64,000 nt of DNA from Algoriphagus sp. Y33. Its GTDB lineage: Bacteria > Bacteroidota > Bacteroidia > Cytophagales > Cyclobacteriaceae. The DNA is taken from NCBI RefSeq assembly GCF_014838715.1, contig NZ_CP061947.1, positions 4,826,001 to 4,890,000 of the forward strand. Direction: 5' to 3'. Under the pieces are notes generated by a model. It was given only the letters and a program-made list of their open reading frames with translations, was not told the origin of the DNA and did not search any database. This document shows, piece after piece, positions 17,023 through 26,351 of the stretch (the first letter of the stretch is position 1; every line of letters begins with the position of its first letter). Made by a program: the position numbers and the translations under genes.

Positions 17023-17591
17023 TCAACAAATTTTACTGAATTCATCAAGTGGGCCATGTCCTCCTTGATGAATTCTATTACAGGAGAAAGAGAATCATTT
17101 TTCATTGCGGTATTGAAATACAGGGCCCCTCGGAGAAAATTCTCAGTAGAATCGGTCACAAAGAACTGAAACTGTGTCGGTACTTCTCCGGTAAGTTCTG
17201 CAACCACTCCTGTATATCCTTCGGGAGTTAATAGCACAGCTTCCTCTATTCCATATGCTTTGACCTGATGCTGTGCCGTTAACTTAAAGGCATCATTGGA
17301 CAATTTTTTAAAATCCACCTTATCTCCGATCCGCTTATAAGTCAAATGTACTTTTGCCCCAAAATTAGCATAGTTCAAATTGACCCAAGCATCTTCTTCT
17401 ATATTAAAAGAATCCACTTCCACTCTCGAATAACTGGAATAGTCTAATTGATACGGATAGCCCTCTGCCAGCCTCTCAAAAGAATGAACAGGTAAATCAA
17501 TACGATTATACCCAGGAGGCTTGGGCAAATAAGTCTGATCGCATCCTACTAATCCAACTAGCAACAGACCAATCCATAGATGTTTCCTCAT
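17019..17591 (-). CDS. gldD: Gliding motility lipoprotein GldD
   Basis: Lipoprotein of 190 residues required for gliding motility and the associated type IX secretion in the phylum. The signal ends in LLVGLVGC, a lipobox. The mature start DQTYLPKPPGYNRIDLP is the GldD hallmark, followed by SYSRVEVDSF and WVNLNYANFGAKVHLTYK. Its presence supports a gliding or T9SS-bearing Bacteroidota host. In many relatives gldD follows gldE; here no other gld gene is in view, and the gene is convergent with the symporter. The start at 17591 gives a complete type II signal. Confidence 0.9.
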   Translation of the reverse strand: MRKHLWIGLLLVGLVGCDQTYLPKPPGYNRIDLPVHSFERLAEGYPYQLDYSSYSRVEVDSFNIEEDAWVNLNYANFGAKVHLTYKRIGDKVDFKKLSNDAFKLTAQHQVKAYGIEEAVLLTPEGYTGVVAELTGEVPTQFQFFVTDSTENFLRGALYFNTAMKNDSLSPVIEFIKEDMAHLMNSVKFVD

Positions 17592-17667
17592 GGTTTAAAA
17601 TTAGGTAAAGAGTTTGATTTGGCCGGAGAATAATTGAAATTTAACCAAATAACCAATCTCTATACAA

Positions 17668-18198
17668 ATGAAAAAATCACTACAATTACTTGCCGGTGTC
17701 TTCATGGCCGCCATTTTTATGATTGCTGCTACGGCCGCTTCTGCCCAGACCACAAAAGACGAGTTTCTTGGCAAATGGGTCAACAGCAAACAGTTTACAC
17801 TTGATGTTTTGGATAAAATGCCTGATTCTGGCATGGATTATAAGACTGATCCCGGAGCCATGTCCTTTAAAGAACAGATTCATCATATTGGAAATGCCAT
17901 CGTGGGAATTTCCCAAGGATTCCTAAAAGGCGGGGATCCGGGCTTTACCATCGATTTGGCTACTGCCTCCAGAGCAGACTTGGCAGATTATGTCTCTAAA
18001 TGCTACGATTACGGGACTTCTGCGATGAAAGCCCTTTCGGAGGCTGATGGAGCAGAAACAATCGAAGTTTTCGGAAACAATGTCACCAGACGGCAGGTAA
18101 TGGCCCTGCTCATGGATCACAGTACTCATCATAGAGGATCAGCTATTGCCTACTTACGTGTGCAAGGAGTAGAGCCTCCTGCATTTGTAGGTTTTTAA
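17668..18198 (+). CDS. Exported DinB-family protein
   Basis: A 176-residue protein with a signal peptide (MKKSLQLLAGVFMAAIFMIAATAASAQ) followed by a DinB/DfsB-type four-helix bundle. The three His metal-ligand positions of the fold are visible in FKEQIHHIGNAIVG and in LLMDHSTHHRGSAIAYLRV. DinB family members are metal-dependent and often of unknown function, many acting as thiol transferases. Export is unusual for the family at large but recurrent in Bacteroidota. A bidirectional terminator separates it from the convergent nitroreductase. Confidence 0.85.
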   Translation: MKKSLQLLAGVFMAAIFMIAATAASAQTTKDEFLGKWVNSKQFTLDVLDKMPDSGMDYKTDPGAMSFKEQIHHIGNAIVGISQGFLKGGDPGFTIDLATASRADLADYVSKCYDYGTSAMKALSEADGAETIEVFGNNVTRRQVMALLMDHSTHHRGSAIAYLRVQGVEPPAFVGF

Positions 18199-18215
18199 CC
18201 TGTTAAAGCACCTAT

Positions 18216-18256
18216 AAAAAACCGGCTATGAAATTAATTCATTGCCGGTTTTTTTT
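18216..18256. terminator. Bidirectional terminator between DinB and nitroreductase genes
   Basis: ACCGGC at 18221-18226 pairs with GCCGGT at 18244-18249. An A tract lies on the left and eight Ts on the right, so the hairpin can end transcription from both convergent genes. Confidence 0.8.
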
Positions 18257-18262
18257 CAGAAA

Positions 18263-18865
18263 TTATTCCCTTATCCAAGCTACTTTTTCATCCATACTTT
18301 CCCGTTTTCCTTCGGGCCAGCTGTCTGTTGCCGGTTTGGCTACATAGAAAAATCCCATTAGCGTATCCTCACCTTCCAGGCCAAAATCTTCTCTGGCTTC
18401 CTGCCAGAAGGTAGGGCCGCCGGTTCCCCAATATGCCGCCAATCCATGGGCAGAAGCAGTGAGATACATGTTCTGGACAGCCATAGAAACAGCAGCTATC
18501 TCCTCCATCAGAGGAATTCCCTGAGAGCGTTTCATCAGTATAGCGATCACATGAGAAGCTTTTAGCGGTTGCTGCTTGAATTTCTCATAGGTAGGTTCCA
18601 AAAATGGAGTGCCGTTCTTTTCTGCACGAAGCTTATACATGTCAGCCTGATAATCCGCAAACTTCTTCAAACCATCACCGGTATAGACTATAAATCTCCA
18701 TGGCTGGGTCATTTTGTGTGTCGGTGCCCAGCGTGCATTTTCCAGCATTTCTTCGATAATAGAATCATCTACCGGATCATTTTCTTTGAACTGTGCCGCA
18801 AACATGGATCTGCGTCCACGGATAATTTTGTTTACTTCTTCGATATTGAAATCGGGTTTTTGCAT
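18263..18865 (-). CDS. Nitroreductase family protein
   Basis: FMN-dependent NAD(P)H oxidoreductase of 200 residues. The N-terminal FMN-phosphate loop IIRGRRSMFAAQF is followed by ENARWAPTHKMTQPWRFIVYTG and later by AAVSMAVQNMYLTASAHGLAAYWGTGG, the usual FMN and dimer segments. The length and the RRSMF loop fit the YdjA-like group of small nitroreductases, for which physiological substrates are unclear. It starts at the only good ATG, with a promoter region facing the AlkD-like gene. Nothing suggests an operon with its neighbours. Confidence 0.88.
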   Translation of the reverse strand: MQKPDFNIEEVNKIIRGRRSMFAAQFKENDPVDDSIIEEMLENARWAPTHKMTQPWRFIVYTGDGLKKFADYQADMYKLRAEKNGTPFLEPTYEKFKQQPLKASHVIAILMKRSQGIPLMEEIAAVSMAVQNMYLTASAHGLAAYWGTGGPTFWQEAREDFGLEGEDTLMGFFYVAKPATDSWPEGKRESMDEKVAWIRE

Positions 18866-18991
18866 AACTAGGGTAACGTTTAATTCTGGGGTTGAATGAG
18901 ATTAAGTAATATTAATCAACAAAAGTTTCCTTGATCACGGATTTACATTTTCGTACTTCTGACTGGGTCAATTTATCAAACACTAAAATAC

Positions 18992-19711
18992 TTACTCAAA
19001 TGATCCGTCAAGGAATAGCCTTCTCAAGCTTGGATCAAATTTCTCAATAGCGTACCGCAAAGCCGTTCGGGGCATTATAGCATAGTGCTTTCTCAAAAAG
19101 GCCATTTCTACTTCAAAATCCTGATTTCCTATCTCCCTTAGCATCCAACCAACAGCCTTATGGATCAGATCATGAGGGTGATTGATTAGTTTCTCAGCAA
19201 GTCCCAAAGCATCCTCGAAAAAGCCCCTTTTGATCCAATAGTATGAGCTGATCATGGCTATCCGCTGTCTCCAGAGGTGACCTGAATCCGCCAAGGCAAA
19301 AAAAAGCGCCTTCTCCTTCTCCAGATAATAATGTCCTAAAATATGATGACAAGAGCTGTCAACTAGATCCCAGTTGTTCACACAGTCGAGATTTTTCAGG
19401 TAGAAATCAACTAGCAGTTTGCGTTCTGCTTCGTTTGTTAGCTTTTGATAACGGTAAACAAGAATGAACAAGGCAGTAAGCCTTACTTCGTGATAGTTGT
19501 TATGCAAAAGTTCTTCGATCTCACCTAAGCTGATTTCCTTATATACCGCTTTAGCTATTTTTCTTTGCACTGGCACGGTTACACCCAGGAATTGATCCCC
19601 TTCGCCATACTCTCCCTGCCCTGACTTGAAGAATCGGGGAAAGTATTCAGCTTTTCCTGGAATTACATTATCTGTAAGTGATGCTACGATCTGCTCCGTC
19701 AGTAAACTCAT
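18992..19711 (-). CDS. DNA alkylation repair protein (AlkD-like)
   Basis: A 239-residue all-helical protein built of HEAT-like repeats, as in the AlkD DNA glycosylases that remove N3- and N7-alkylated purines. It shows YFPRFFKSGQGEYGEGDQFLGVTVPVQRKIAK at the N-terminus, LLHNNYHEVRLTALFILV, and NCVNNWDLVDSSCHHILG with the conserved NWD-VD. IKRGFFEDALGLAEKLI and HKAVGWMLREIGN complete the pattern. Function is inferred from the family. It lies 28 bp downstream of the outer-membrane receptor on the same strand and might be co-transcribed. Confidence 0.88.
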   Translation of the reverse strand: MSLLTEQIVASLTDNVIPGKAEYFPRFFKSGQGEYGEGDQFLGVTVPVQRKIAKAVYKEISLGEIEELLHNNYHEVRLTALFILVYRYQKLTNEAERKLLVDFYLKNLDCVNNWDLVDSSCHHILGHYYLEKEKALFFALADSGHLWRQRIAMISSYYWIKRGFFEDALGLAEKLINHPHDLIHKAVGWMLREIGNQDFEVEMAFLRKHYAIMPRTALRYAIEKFDPSLRRLFLDGSFE

Positions 19712-19739
19712 GGATAAAGGTAAATAACTCTACCTTTTA

Positions 19740-22187
19740 TTAAAAGTCATCACCTCCACCAAAATCATCTCCGCCTTCTCTGTGGCTTCTATTACTTCCG
19801 TTTTTTTCTTTAAATCCCCCAAAACGGTATGTGAATGCAAGAGTTCCTATTCGGGTTTCCCTCTGGAAAACCCGCTTTTCGTCAAATCGTGGATTGTTGG
19901 TCGTGATTCTGAAATTCCGGGTATTGAAGATGTCGCTTACATTGGCCGATATGGTTGCTTTACCATTAAATAGGTCTTTCCGCAACCCTACATTCACACT
20001 ATACTGAGGCTCTATTTGTCCTTGCGGTAAGACAATAGGGCCTCTGTAATTCCCCTGGACCTGTACGTTAAACCATTTGGGGATCAGCCAATTTGCCAGT
20101 AGGTTTAGCGTCCAACTGAAGTTCTCATTGCTAAATTCCTCCTCTATATTCTCTGCATTGACCTTGGAATAGAAAAGATTTCCGGTCAATGTCGCATCAA
20201 GATTATTAAAGACTTGGACCTGGTTGATCAACTCAAAACCTGTACTGGATCTGGTATCTGCATTTTGACGGCTTTGGATTGCCACATTATCATCTGTCAG
20301 AATTGTAATTCTGGTTTCCACATCCGTACTGTAGCGGTGATAAACGGTCGCATTGAGAAGGTACCTCTCCCAGCCTTTCATGTAGCCTACTTCATAGCTG
20401 TCTGTAAACTCCGGTTGCAAATACGGATTACCAATACTGAAATTGTACTGATCCCTTAATCTATAGAGAGGTGCCAAACCCCAGATACCTGGTCTAGAAA
20501 TCCTTCGTGTATAGTTAAGTGTAAGCTCATTCTCTTCAGCTATAGAATAACTCAAAAAAGCACTTGGGAACACATTAAAATAGTTATTTGGGATGCTTTC
20601 CTGATCTCGGACAGTCTCTCCCAGAGTCTCTGTATACTCCCCTCTCAGACCGAGCTGATAGCCAAATTTGCCCATGGTATTTCTATATGTAAAATAGGCA
20701 GCATAAACTTTCTCATTGAAGTCATATCCATCGCTCAGCGAATCTACTACAGCAGGCACGAAATCCGTAAACTCATCCCCCTGAGCGAACTCCTGACTCC
20801 GCTGCCAATTACCGATTGTGGCTTTGAGCCCAGTTTCGACGGATGCTCCATTTTGAAAAGGTTTTTCATAATCCATCTGAGCTACATAGAGCGTGCTCGT
20901 CCTAGGTCTATCGTTTCTTTGAATAAAACGCTTGGTCAGATCAGAATTCCCATCGGCATCGAAATATGCCTGATCTGAAAAATCCATCTGGTCTCTGTCA
21001 TCATAAGCGTAAGAAAGTGAAGTGTAAAGCTTCTGTCCGAGACTGTCGATGTTCCATGTATAATTTATCCCACCTTCATAATTTCCACTGTTACTAAACT
21101 CATCATTAATCCTGACAGAACTCGAATCCAATGAGCCGTTCTGGCTTAAGTTACGCTGTCTTATATCAGAAAATTCTACTTCATCGTCGAAATTCCCCTG
21201 AAAATAAACACCCAACAATCCTCTGTCAGAAATATTATAATCCACACCCGCTCTGATTAAATGGGTTTGTTCTACTTCATGCCCATCCTGAATCTGCTCA
21301 AGCCGGGGAGAAAATCCTTCGAGGTAATTGTTTCTAGCACTTTCACCATTTTCCAATTGACGGCGATCCTGCCAATTGTAGGAGGCATAGAAATTCGCTT
21401 TTTCGATCCCATAATTAAGATTGATGCCTGCTTGATATTTCTCCCTAGTTCCTATAGAGGCATTCACCTGGCCGTTGAAGCCCGTTTTTTCATTTTTTTT
21501 CAACACAATATTGATAATCCCACCGACTCCGGTAGCATCATAACGCGAAGATGGATTAGTGATCAATTCCACTGACTTGATACTATTTGCGGGAAATTGA
21601 GACAAAATACTCTCCGTGTCATCGCCCGAAAGATTAGATGGCCGTCCATTGATGTAAATCAAAATATTTCCACTTCCCCTCATCGTGATTCCCCCCTCAT
21701 CATCTACCTGAATGGACGGCAATGTGCTCAACAATTGCGAAGCCGTTTGACCTTCTGCCACAATACTATTTTCGACATTATAAGTACGCTTATCAATATC
21801 GGATTCAAACATCGATGTCACTCCCTCCACTACCACTTCGTCAAGATTTTGCGCATCTTCCACCAAGGTGATCGTACCTAAATTGACCGAGTTCTTATTT
21901 GCAGTTAATGTAATCCTCTCATAGAATTCCACATAGCCTATAAAACCTACTCTCAAAATATAAGCTCCGGCAGGTGCCGGAAACTCAAAACTGCCATCCA
22001 AATCACTCATTCCTCCCGTGACGACTGTAGAATCTGACGATGAAAGCAATGCAACATTTGCAAACTCAAGAGCTATTTCGCGATTTCCATCCATCACTTT
22101 TCCCCTTAAACGTACATCCTGAGCTAAGGAATCTAGAGATAAAATTGTGAAAAATAAAAGAGTGGTAATTAGCGAAATCTTGTTCAT
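19740..22187 (-). CDS. TonB-dependent receptor-like outer-membrane beta-barrel protein
   Basis: An 815-residue outer-membrane protein: signal peptide (to about residue 22), a CarboxypepD_reg-like leader (LRGKVMDGNREIALEFANV to about 105), a plug-like region (VVEGVTSMFESDIDKRTYNVE to NPSSRYDATGVGGIINIVLKK), and a long barrel of the OMP_b-brl_3 type (for example NYTRRISRPGIWGLAPLYRLRDQ). The C-terminus has an odd Gly/Asp tail (GGDDFGGGDDF) after the final strands. Such barrels are abundant in Bacteroidota and their ligands are usually unknown. No SusD-like partner is adjacent. It is divergent from the two-component system at 22465. Confidence 0.85.
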   Translation of the reverse strand: MNKISLITTLLFFTILSLDSLAQDVRLRGKVMDGNREIALEFANVALLSSSDSTVVTGGMSDLDGSFEFPAPAGAYILRVGFIGYVEFYERITLTANKNSVNLGTITLVEDAQNLDEVVVEGVTSMFESDIDKRTYNVENSIVAEGQTASQLLSTLPSIQVDDEGGITMRGSGNILIYINGRPSNLSGDDTESILSQFPANSIKSVELITNPSSRYDATGVGGIINIVLKKNEKTGFNGQVNASIGTREKYQAGINLNYGIEKANFYASYNWQDRRQLENGESARNNYLEGFSPRLEQIQDGHEVEQTHLIRAGVDYNISDRGLLGVYFQGNFDDEVEFSDIRQRNLSQNGSLDSSSVRINDEFSNSGNYEGGINYTWNIDSLGQKLYTSLSYAYDDRDQMDFSDQAYFDADGNSDLTKRFIQRNDRPRTSTLYVAQMDYEKPFQNGASVETGLKATIGNWQRSQEFAQGDEFTDFVPAVVDSLSDGYDFNEKVYAAYFTYRNTMGKFGYQLGLRGEYTETLGETVRDQESIPNNYFNVFPSAFLSYSIAEENELTLNYTRRISRPGIWGLAPLYRLRDQYNFSIGNPYLQPEFTDSYEVGYMKGWERYLLNATVYHRYSTDVETRITILTDDNVAIQSRQNADTRSSTGFELINQVQVFNNLDATLTGNLFYSKVNAENIEEEFSNENFSWTLNLLANWLIPKWFNVQVQGNYRGPIVLPQGQIEPQYSVNVGLRKDLFNGKATISANVSDIFNTRNFRITTNNPRFDEKRVFQRETRIGTLAFTYRFGGFKEKNGSNRSHREGGDDFGGGDDF

Positions 22188-22464
22188 ACTATTAGGTTGG
22201 AGCGGGTTATGTAAATGAGGCGACTCTCACCAAATATTCTGATAAACAACTACATATCAATCAATTAATAAGACCCCTCTCTACTACAACCTTAAAAATC
22301 AGTATAGGGTTTTAATTTTTTTATAAAACTTGTTCGATGGGGAGATGTCAGGATGGTGAGAAATTTAACTGTTCAAACGGTATTACTTTTCCGCCTACAT
22401 GTCAGCATCTATATCCGAAGAGAAATAAATGATCTGCCAATCGGCGATATACTTATCTTTAAAA

Positions 22465-24456
22465 ATGATTCGAATACCCCTCTCATTCTGCTGCATACTA
22501 GCCACATGTGTAGCAGGTATAAGTTCCCTCGCCCAAACCACTCAAAGCGATGTTCACTCAAGCACTCTTGGTGAACTAAACGTTCTACTAGACAGTGTAG
22601 AACCAAGTGATTCTATCGCGGGAATCTATATGATAAAGATGATTAATATCAGTGAGAAAGAAAGTAAATATGACTATATGGCTGACCTTGCCATTCGTCT
22701 TAGCAACCTTCCCTCTCCTTCAGTCCAAGACCCGGTATTAAAAAAGAAAGTGCTCAAAAAGGTAATTGCACATGAAGATCAGATAAGCACATCGGAGGAC
22801 AGAGGAAATCTTCACCTAAAATTGGCCGGCATATATTTCAGTGTCGAACAATTTGACTCGGCTATTTACGAATACGGTGAAGCCATCGACAGATTCACTG
22901 AGATGGATTCTATTTTCATCGCAGACTCTTTCTTCTTCAGAGGTCAGGCAAAGGACTATAAAGGAGAGCTACTGGGCGGCATGGGGGATTACCAAACTGC
23001 CCGAGATATCTATACGGCACTTGGGGATAATGAATACGTGCACCATGTGGATGCCGGAATGGCCATTTTGTATAGCAAATTTGCCATATATGGCGAAGCG
23101 GAAAAAATCAGGAATTCCTTAATCTCTACCTATTCAAAAAGTGATGCCCCGTCTAATGTTGCGATTCAGTTCTATAATCAGTCTGAAGACTATGAGCGAC
23201 AGGGAAGGGCTGAAAATCAGCTAGAGTACCTACTCAAAGCTGACTCTCTGACTCCATTTGATCCCCGGGATTTCTATATAGAAAGTATGATTAAACTCTC
23301 TCTCAGCAATTATTTTGGAGAGAATGGAAACCCGGAAAAACAGTCGGAATATTTTATACAAGCTCAAGAAATGATTCCCCAAGTACCCGGAATTGCTACT
23401 ACCAACCCTATCTATCTTAACGCAAAAGCACGCTTAGAATATTCTCAAAACCATTTTTCTACTGCAAATCAACTAGCTAAAGAATCTTTTATTGCTGCCA
23501 AAGAATCTAAAAATATGGATCATTTGATCAAAGCTTACCGTCTACTTGGCGAAACATACGATGCTATGGGGCAGTCTTCCGAAGCTTATCAAACCAGGCT
23601 GGCATTGACACATTATACCGACTCCATTTTCGCAGTGAATCAGGCGACTACTTTTGCTTACTATCAAACGCTTTACGAAACAGAAAGAAAAGAGAAAGAA
23701 ATCCTGACGAAAATGCAGGAGATCGAATCAATCAAGCAAAATAACAAAGCAAGATTTACAGTTTTTGCTATCATCTCTTTTATTCTGATCAGTTCAGCTG
23801 TATTGTTTTTCCTCTGGAAGAATCTTCAGCATGAGAAGAAGAAAAAAGAAATGCAATCAAGATTTTCGCAGGAGCTCCTGAAAAATCAGGAAACCGAGCG
23901 GATCCGAATCTCCAAAGATCTTCACGATGGATTAGGCCAAAGTTTACTTTTGATCAAGAACAAAATAGCCTTATCCAAAGACAATACTACAGGAGAGCTA
24001 TTAGATACAGCTATCGGTGAACTGCGGTCAATCGCCAGATCGCTTCACCCCATGCAATTGGAAAAACTCGGACTCAGTAAAGCCGTCGAACATTTACTAG
24101 ATCAGATAGACCGTGAGACAGAAATATTTGTGTCCTCTGAGATTGAGGAAATGAAGGGTGCTCTGAAAAAAGAAGAGGAATTACACCTCTATCGAATATT
24201 ACAGGAATCTATCAATAATGTCCTAAAGCACTCAGAGGCTAGTGCATTGCGGGTTTTCTTTCAAAGAATTGACAAGGGAGTAGAATTGAAAATCGAAGAC
24301 AATGGAAAAGGGTTTGATTTTTCCGAAAAATTGAATGACTTTCAAAGTCTCGGACTAAAAACGCTTAAAGAGCGGATTGCCGCAATTCATGGAACTATGA
24401 AAGTGAGCAGTGAAAAAGGAGTTGGAACCAGTTTAAGTTTTATAGTTTATGCCTGA
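22465..24456 (+). CDS. TPR-sensor histidine kinase (HisKA_3 type)
   Basis: A 663-residue membrane kinase. Signal-like N-terminus (MIRIPLSFCCILATCVAGISSLAQ), periplasmic TPR region to about residue 420, one span near 432-453 (FTVFAIISFILISSAVLFFLW), then cytoplasmic H-box SKDLHDGLGQSL with the phospho-acceptor His487. A HATPase domain follows (NNVLKHSEAS, IEDNGKGFDF, LGLKTLKERIAAIHGTM). This is the NarX/DesK class. The ATG at 22465 is preferred over 22429 because it begins the signal sequence. The stimulus is unknown. It overlaps its response regulator by 8 bp. Confidence 0.88.
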   Translation: MIRIPLSFCCILATCVAGISSLAQTTQSDVHSSTLGELNVLLDSVEPSDSIAGIYMIKMINISEKESKYDYMADLAIRLSNLPSPSVQDPVLKKKVLKKVIAHEDQISTSEDRGNLHLKLAGIYFSVEQFDSAIYEYGEAIDRFTEMDSIFIADSFFFRGQAKDYKGELLGGMGDYQTARDIYTALGDNEYVHHVDAGMAILYSKFAIYGEAEKIRNSLISTYSKSDAPSNVAIQFYNQSEDYERQGRAENQLEYLLKADSLTPFDPRDFYIESMIKLSLSNYFGENGNPEKQSEYFIQAQEMIPQVPGIATTNPIYLNAKARLEYSQNHFSTANQLAKESFIAAKESKNMDHLIKAYRLLGETYDAMGQSSEAYQTRLALTHYTDSIFAVNQATTFAYYQTLYETERKEKEILTKMQEIESIKQNNKARFTVFAIISFILISSAVLFFLWKNLQHEKKKKEMQSRFSQELLKNQETERIRISKDLHDGLGQSLLLIKNKIALSKDNTTGELLDTAIGELRSIARSLHPMQLEKLGLSKAVEHLLDQIDRETEIFVSSEIEEMKGALKKEEELHLYRILQESINNVLKHSEASALRVFFQRIDKGVELKIEDNGKGFDFSEKLNDFQSLGLKTLKERIAAIHGTMKVSSEKGVGTSLSFIVYA

Positions 24457-25084
24457 ACAAAAACCCACAGTAGTGATTGCCGATGATCATCCAATCTTGC
24501 TGAAGGGCTTGCATGATTTCCTGTTCGAAATTGGACTAGAGGTAGTTGGCACCGCCAATGAGGGACAAGAAGCTATTAATCAAATAATCAAACTCAGTCC
24601 TCAACTTGCTATTCTGGATATGGAGATGCCCAATAAAACAGGGCTCGAAATAGCCTCATATTGCAAGAGATTAGAACTCGACACCAAAGTCATTTTACTC
24701 ACACTTCATAAGGAACTTTACCTCTATCACCAGGCTAAGGAATTGAATCTATCAGGTTACATTCTAAAAGAATTCGCGCTGGACGACCTTTCCAAAGCCG
24801 TCTCTATTATTTTGGATGGCGGACAATTTTTCAGCGAAAAAATTTTTGAAGGAATTAAGGAAAATAAATTCCAATCGGACGCCCCCCCCTTGACCCCGTC
24901 AGAAGCAAAAATACTCAGATTAATAGCCAAAGGACTCTCCACTAAAGATATAGCCGAAAAACTATTCATCTCTGAAAGGACAGTCGACAAGCACAGAAGC
25001 AATATGATTGTAAAGCTACATCTGGAAAAAAAGCACAATTCATTGTTAGTATGGGCTCAAAAGAACCGCCACATTATAAATTAA
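24449..25084 (+). CDS. NarL/FixJ-family response regulator
   Basis: A 211-residue DNA-binding partner of the upstream kinase. Receiver domain: acidic pocket VVIADDHP, phospho-acceptor Asp57 in LAILDMEMPNKTG, and the conserved Lys in GYILKEF. The C-terminal LuxR-type helix-turn-helix is LTPSEAKILRLIAKGLSTKD with IAEKLFISERTVDKHRSNM. The 8-bp overlap with the kinase implies translational coupling. A run of eight Cs at 24882-24889, in the linker between the two domains, could slip in replication and switch the output domain out of frame; that is a speculation. Confidence 0.93.
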   Translation: MPEQKPTVVIADDHPILLKGLHDFLFEIGLEVVGTANEGQEAINQIIKLSPQLAILDMEMPNKTGLEIASYCKRLELDTKVILLTLHKELYLYHQAKELNLSGYILKEFALDDLSKAVSIILDGGQFFSEKIFEGIKENKFQSDAPPLTPSEAKILRLIAKGLSTKDIAEKLFISERTVDKHRSNMIVKLHLEKKHNSLLVWAQKNRHIIN

Positions 25085-25195
25085 CAGTATTTCCTCTAGT
25101 ATCAGAGCAAAATATAAGTATTTATACGTATTGAGCACCCCTGTATTATTGTATAGGTTTGATTAAATATTTCAGAGTAATCAATTTTCTACGAA

Positions 25196-25471
25196 ATGAA
25201 AATATCAAGCCTTCAGGGAGATTTTAAAGTAATCCAGACTCTTAGAAATAAGGATGAGCTGCTTGTATTAGGCTCGTGGAAAGATCTCGTAAGGATTTTT
25301 GACAGCAGCAGGGCTTTTTTGATTGACAAAAGCAACTCACTGTTTGGTATATACCTATGCAAACAAGAATGTGCCGAATTTCTTAACAAACTAATTCACG
25401 ATATTGATTACAATGAATGGGAAGATTTCAGAGTGGAGAAGTCCATTCTTCAAAATCAAATCCAAGCGTAA
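25196..25471 (+). CDS. Hypothetical protein, 91 residues
   Basis: No family is recognised. The product has no signal peptide or membrane span and a mixed charge profile, with ELLVLGSWKDLVRIFD and FLNKLIHDIDYNEWEDFR as the most protein-like parts. It follows the two-component system by 111 bp in the same direction and stops 14 bases before the convergent nucleoside phosphorylase. The ATG has a normal AT-rich upstream region. It may be a real small cytoplasmic protein or a chance reading frame; coding-like codon use favours the former slightly. Confidence 0.45.
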   Translation: MKISSLQGDFKVIQTLRNKDELLVLGSWKDLVRIFDSSRAFLIDKSNSLFGIYLCKQECAEFLNKLIHDIDYNEWEDFRVEKSILQNQIQA

Positions 25472-25485
25472 AGGGTGACATTTTT

Positions 25486-26343
25486 TCAGCAATAAACTTC
25501 TAGGGCTGCGCGGATCATACGATCTACCGTTTTTTCAGCTTCTTTATCAAACTCCCCGCTGGGACGGTTCGCCACAATCGCATTTAGACTTAACATCCTG
25601 TGATTCAAAAGCTGTCCCATCGCATAATAACCCGCCGTCTCCATTTCAAAATTAGTCATCCTTAGCCCTGCAACCTCCAATTCTGCCAGGCGTTCTATCA
25701 TATTTTCCATCTTTGGCTTGAGCCTTATTTCCCTGCCTTGGGGTGCGTAAAATCCCGGAGCGGTAAGTGTAACTCCACGATAGAATTCACCTGGCAATTT
25801 CTGCAATAGCTTAGATGAAGCTGACGCCTGATAAGGCAAAAAAGTAAGGTCAAGGGTATCTTTCACCAAGTTTGACCAGGCTTGACTTCCTTCAAGTTTT
25901 GGATAAAACTGCATCAATGTATCCACACCTATAGCTATCTCTGAAGCCAGAAGACTACCAACAGGCAAATCTTCCTGCATGCTTCCTGATGTCCCTAAGC
26001 GGATTATTTCCAAGCTTTCTTGCGTAGGTTTGACTGTATGCGTCTTGAGATCCACATTGACCAGAGAATCCAGTTCCGTCATCAAAATCTCTACGTTATC
26101 AGTCCCCATACCTGTACTCATTACGGTGACACGCTTACCTCGAATTCTACCTGTATGAGTGACAAATTCCCGCTTACTTACTTTAAAGTCAATTTGATCA
26201 AAGTATTTGGAAACAAGGGCTACCCGATCCGGATCTCCTACGGTAAAAACAAGAGAAGCCAGATTTTCCGGCTTCAAATGCAAATGATAAATGCTTCCAT
26301 CAGCATTCAATATCAATTCGGATTCTGGAATTTGTCTGCTCAC
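25486..26343 (-). CDS. Nucleoside phosphorylase (uridine phosphorylase-like)
   Basis: Phosphorolysis of nucleosides in the cytoplasm for base salvage. The 285-residue protein belongs to the PNP/UDP family: VFTVGDPDRVALVSKYFDQ (phosphate-binding GDPDR), VMSTGMGTDNVEILMTEL and IRLGTSGSMQ (phosphate and ribose contacts), and MTNFEMETAGYYAMGQLL (the FEMET-type base/ribose site). The GTSG and NFEMET patterns favour uridine phosphorylase over purine enzymes, but specificity is not proven. Its start is 8 bp downstream of the trhO stop on the same strand, so the two probably form an operon. Confidence 0.86.
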   Translation of the reverse strand: MSRQIPESELILNADGSIYHLHLKPENLASLVFTVGDPDRVALVSKYFDQIDFKVSKREFVTHTGRIRGKRVTVMSTGMGTDNVEILMTELDSLVNVDLKTHTVKPTQESLEIIRLGTSGSMQEDLPVGSLLASEIAIGVDTLMQFYPKLEGSQAWSNLVKDTLDLTFLPYQASASSKLLQKLPGEFYRGVTLTAPGFYAPQGREIRLKPKMENMIERLAELEVAGLRMTNFEMETAGYYAMGQLLNHRMLSLNAIVANRPSGEFDKEAEKTVDRMIRAALEVYC

Positions 26344-26351
26344 GCTACAAG

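Noticed and set aside
22353..22574. 73-residue frame over the start of the histidine kinase
   Set aside because: It overlaps the kinase signal peptide in another frame and has no protein-like features.
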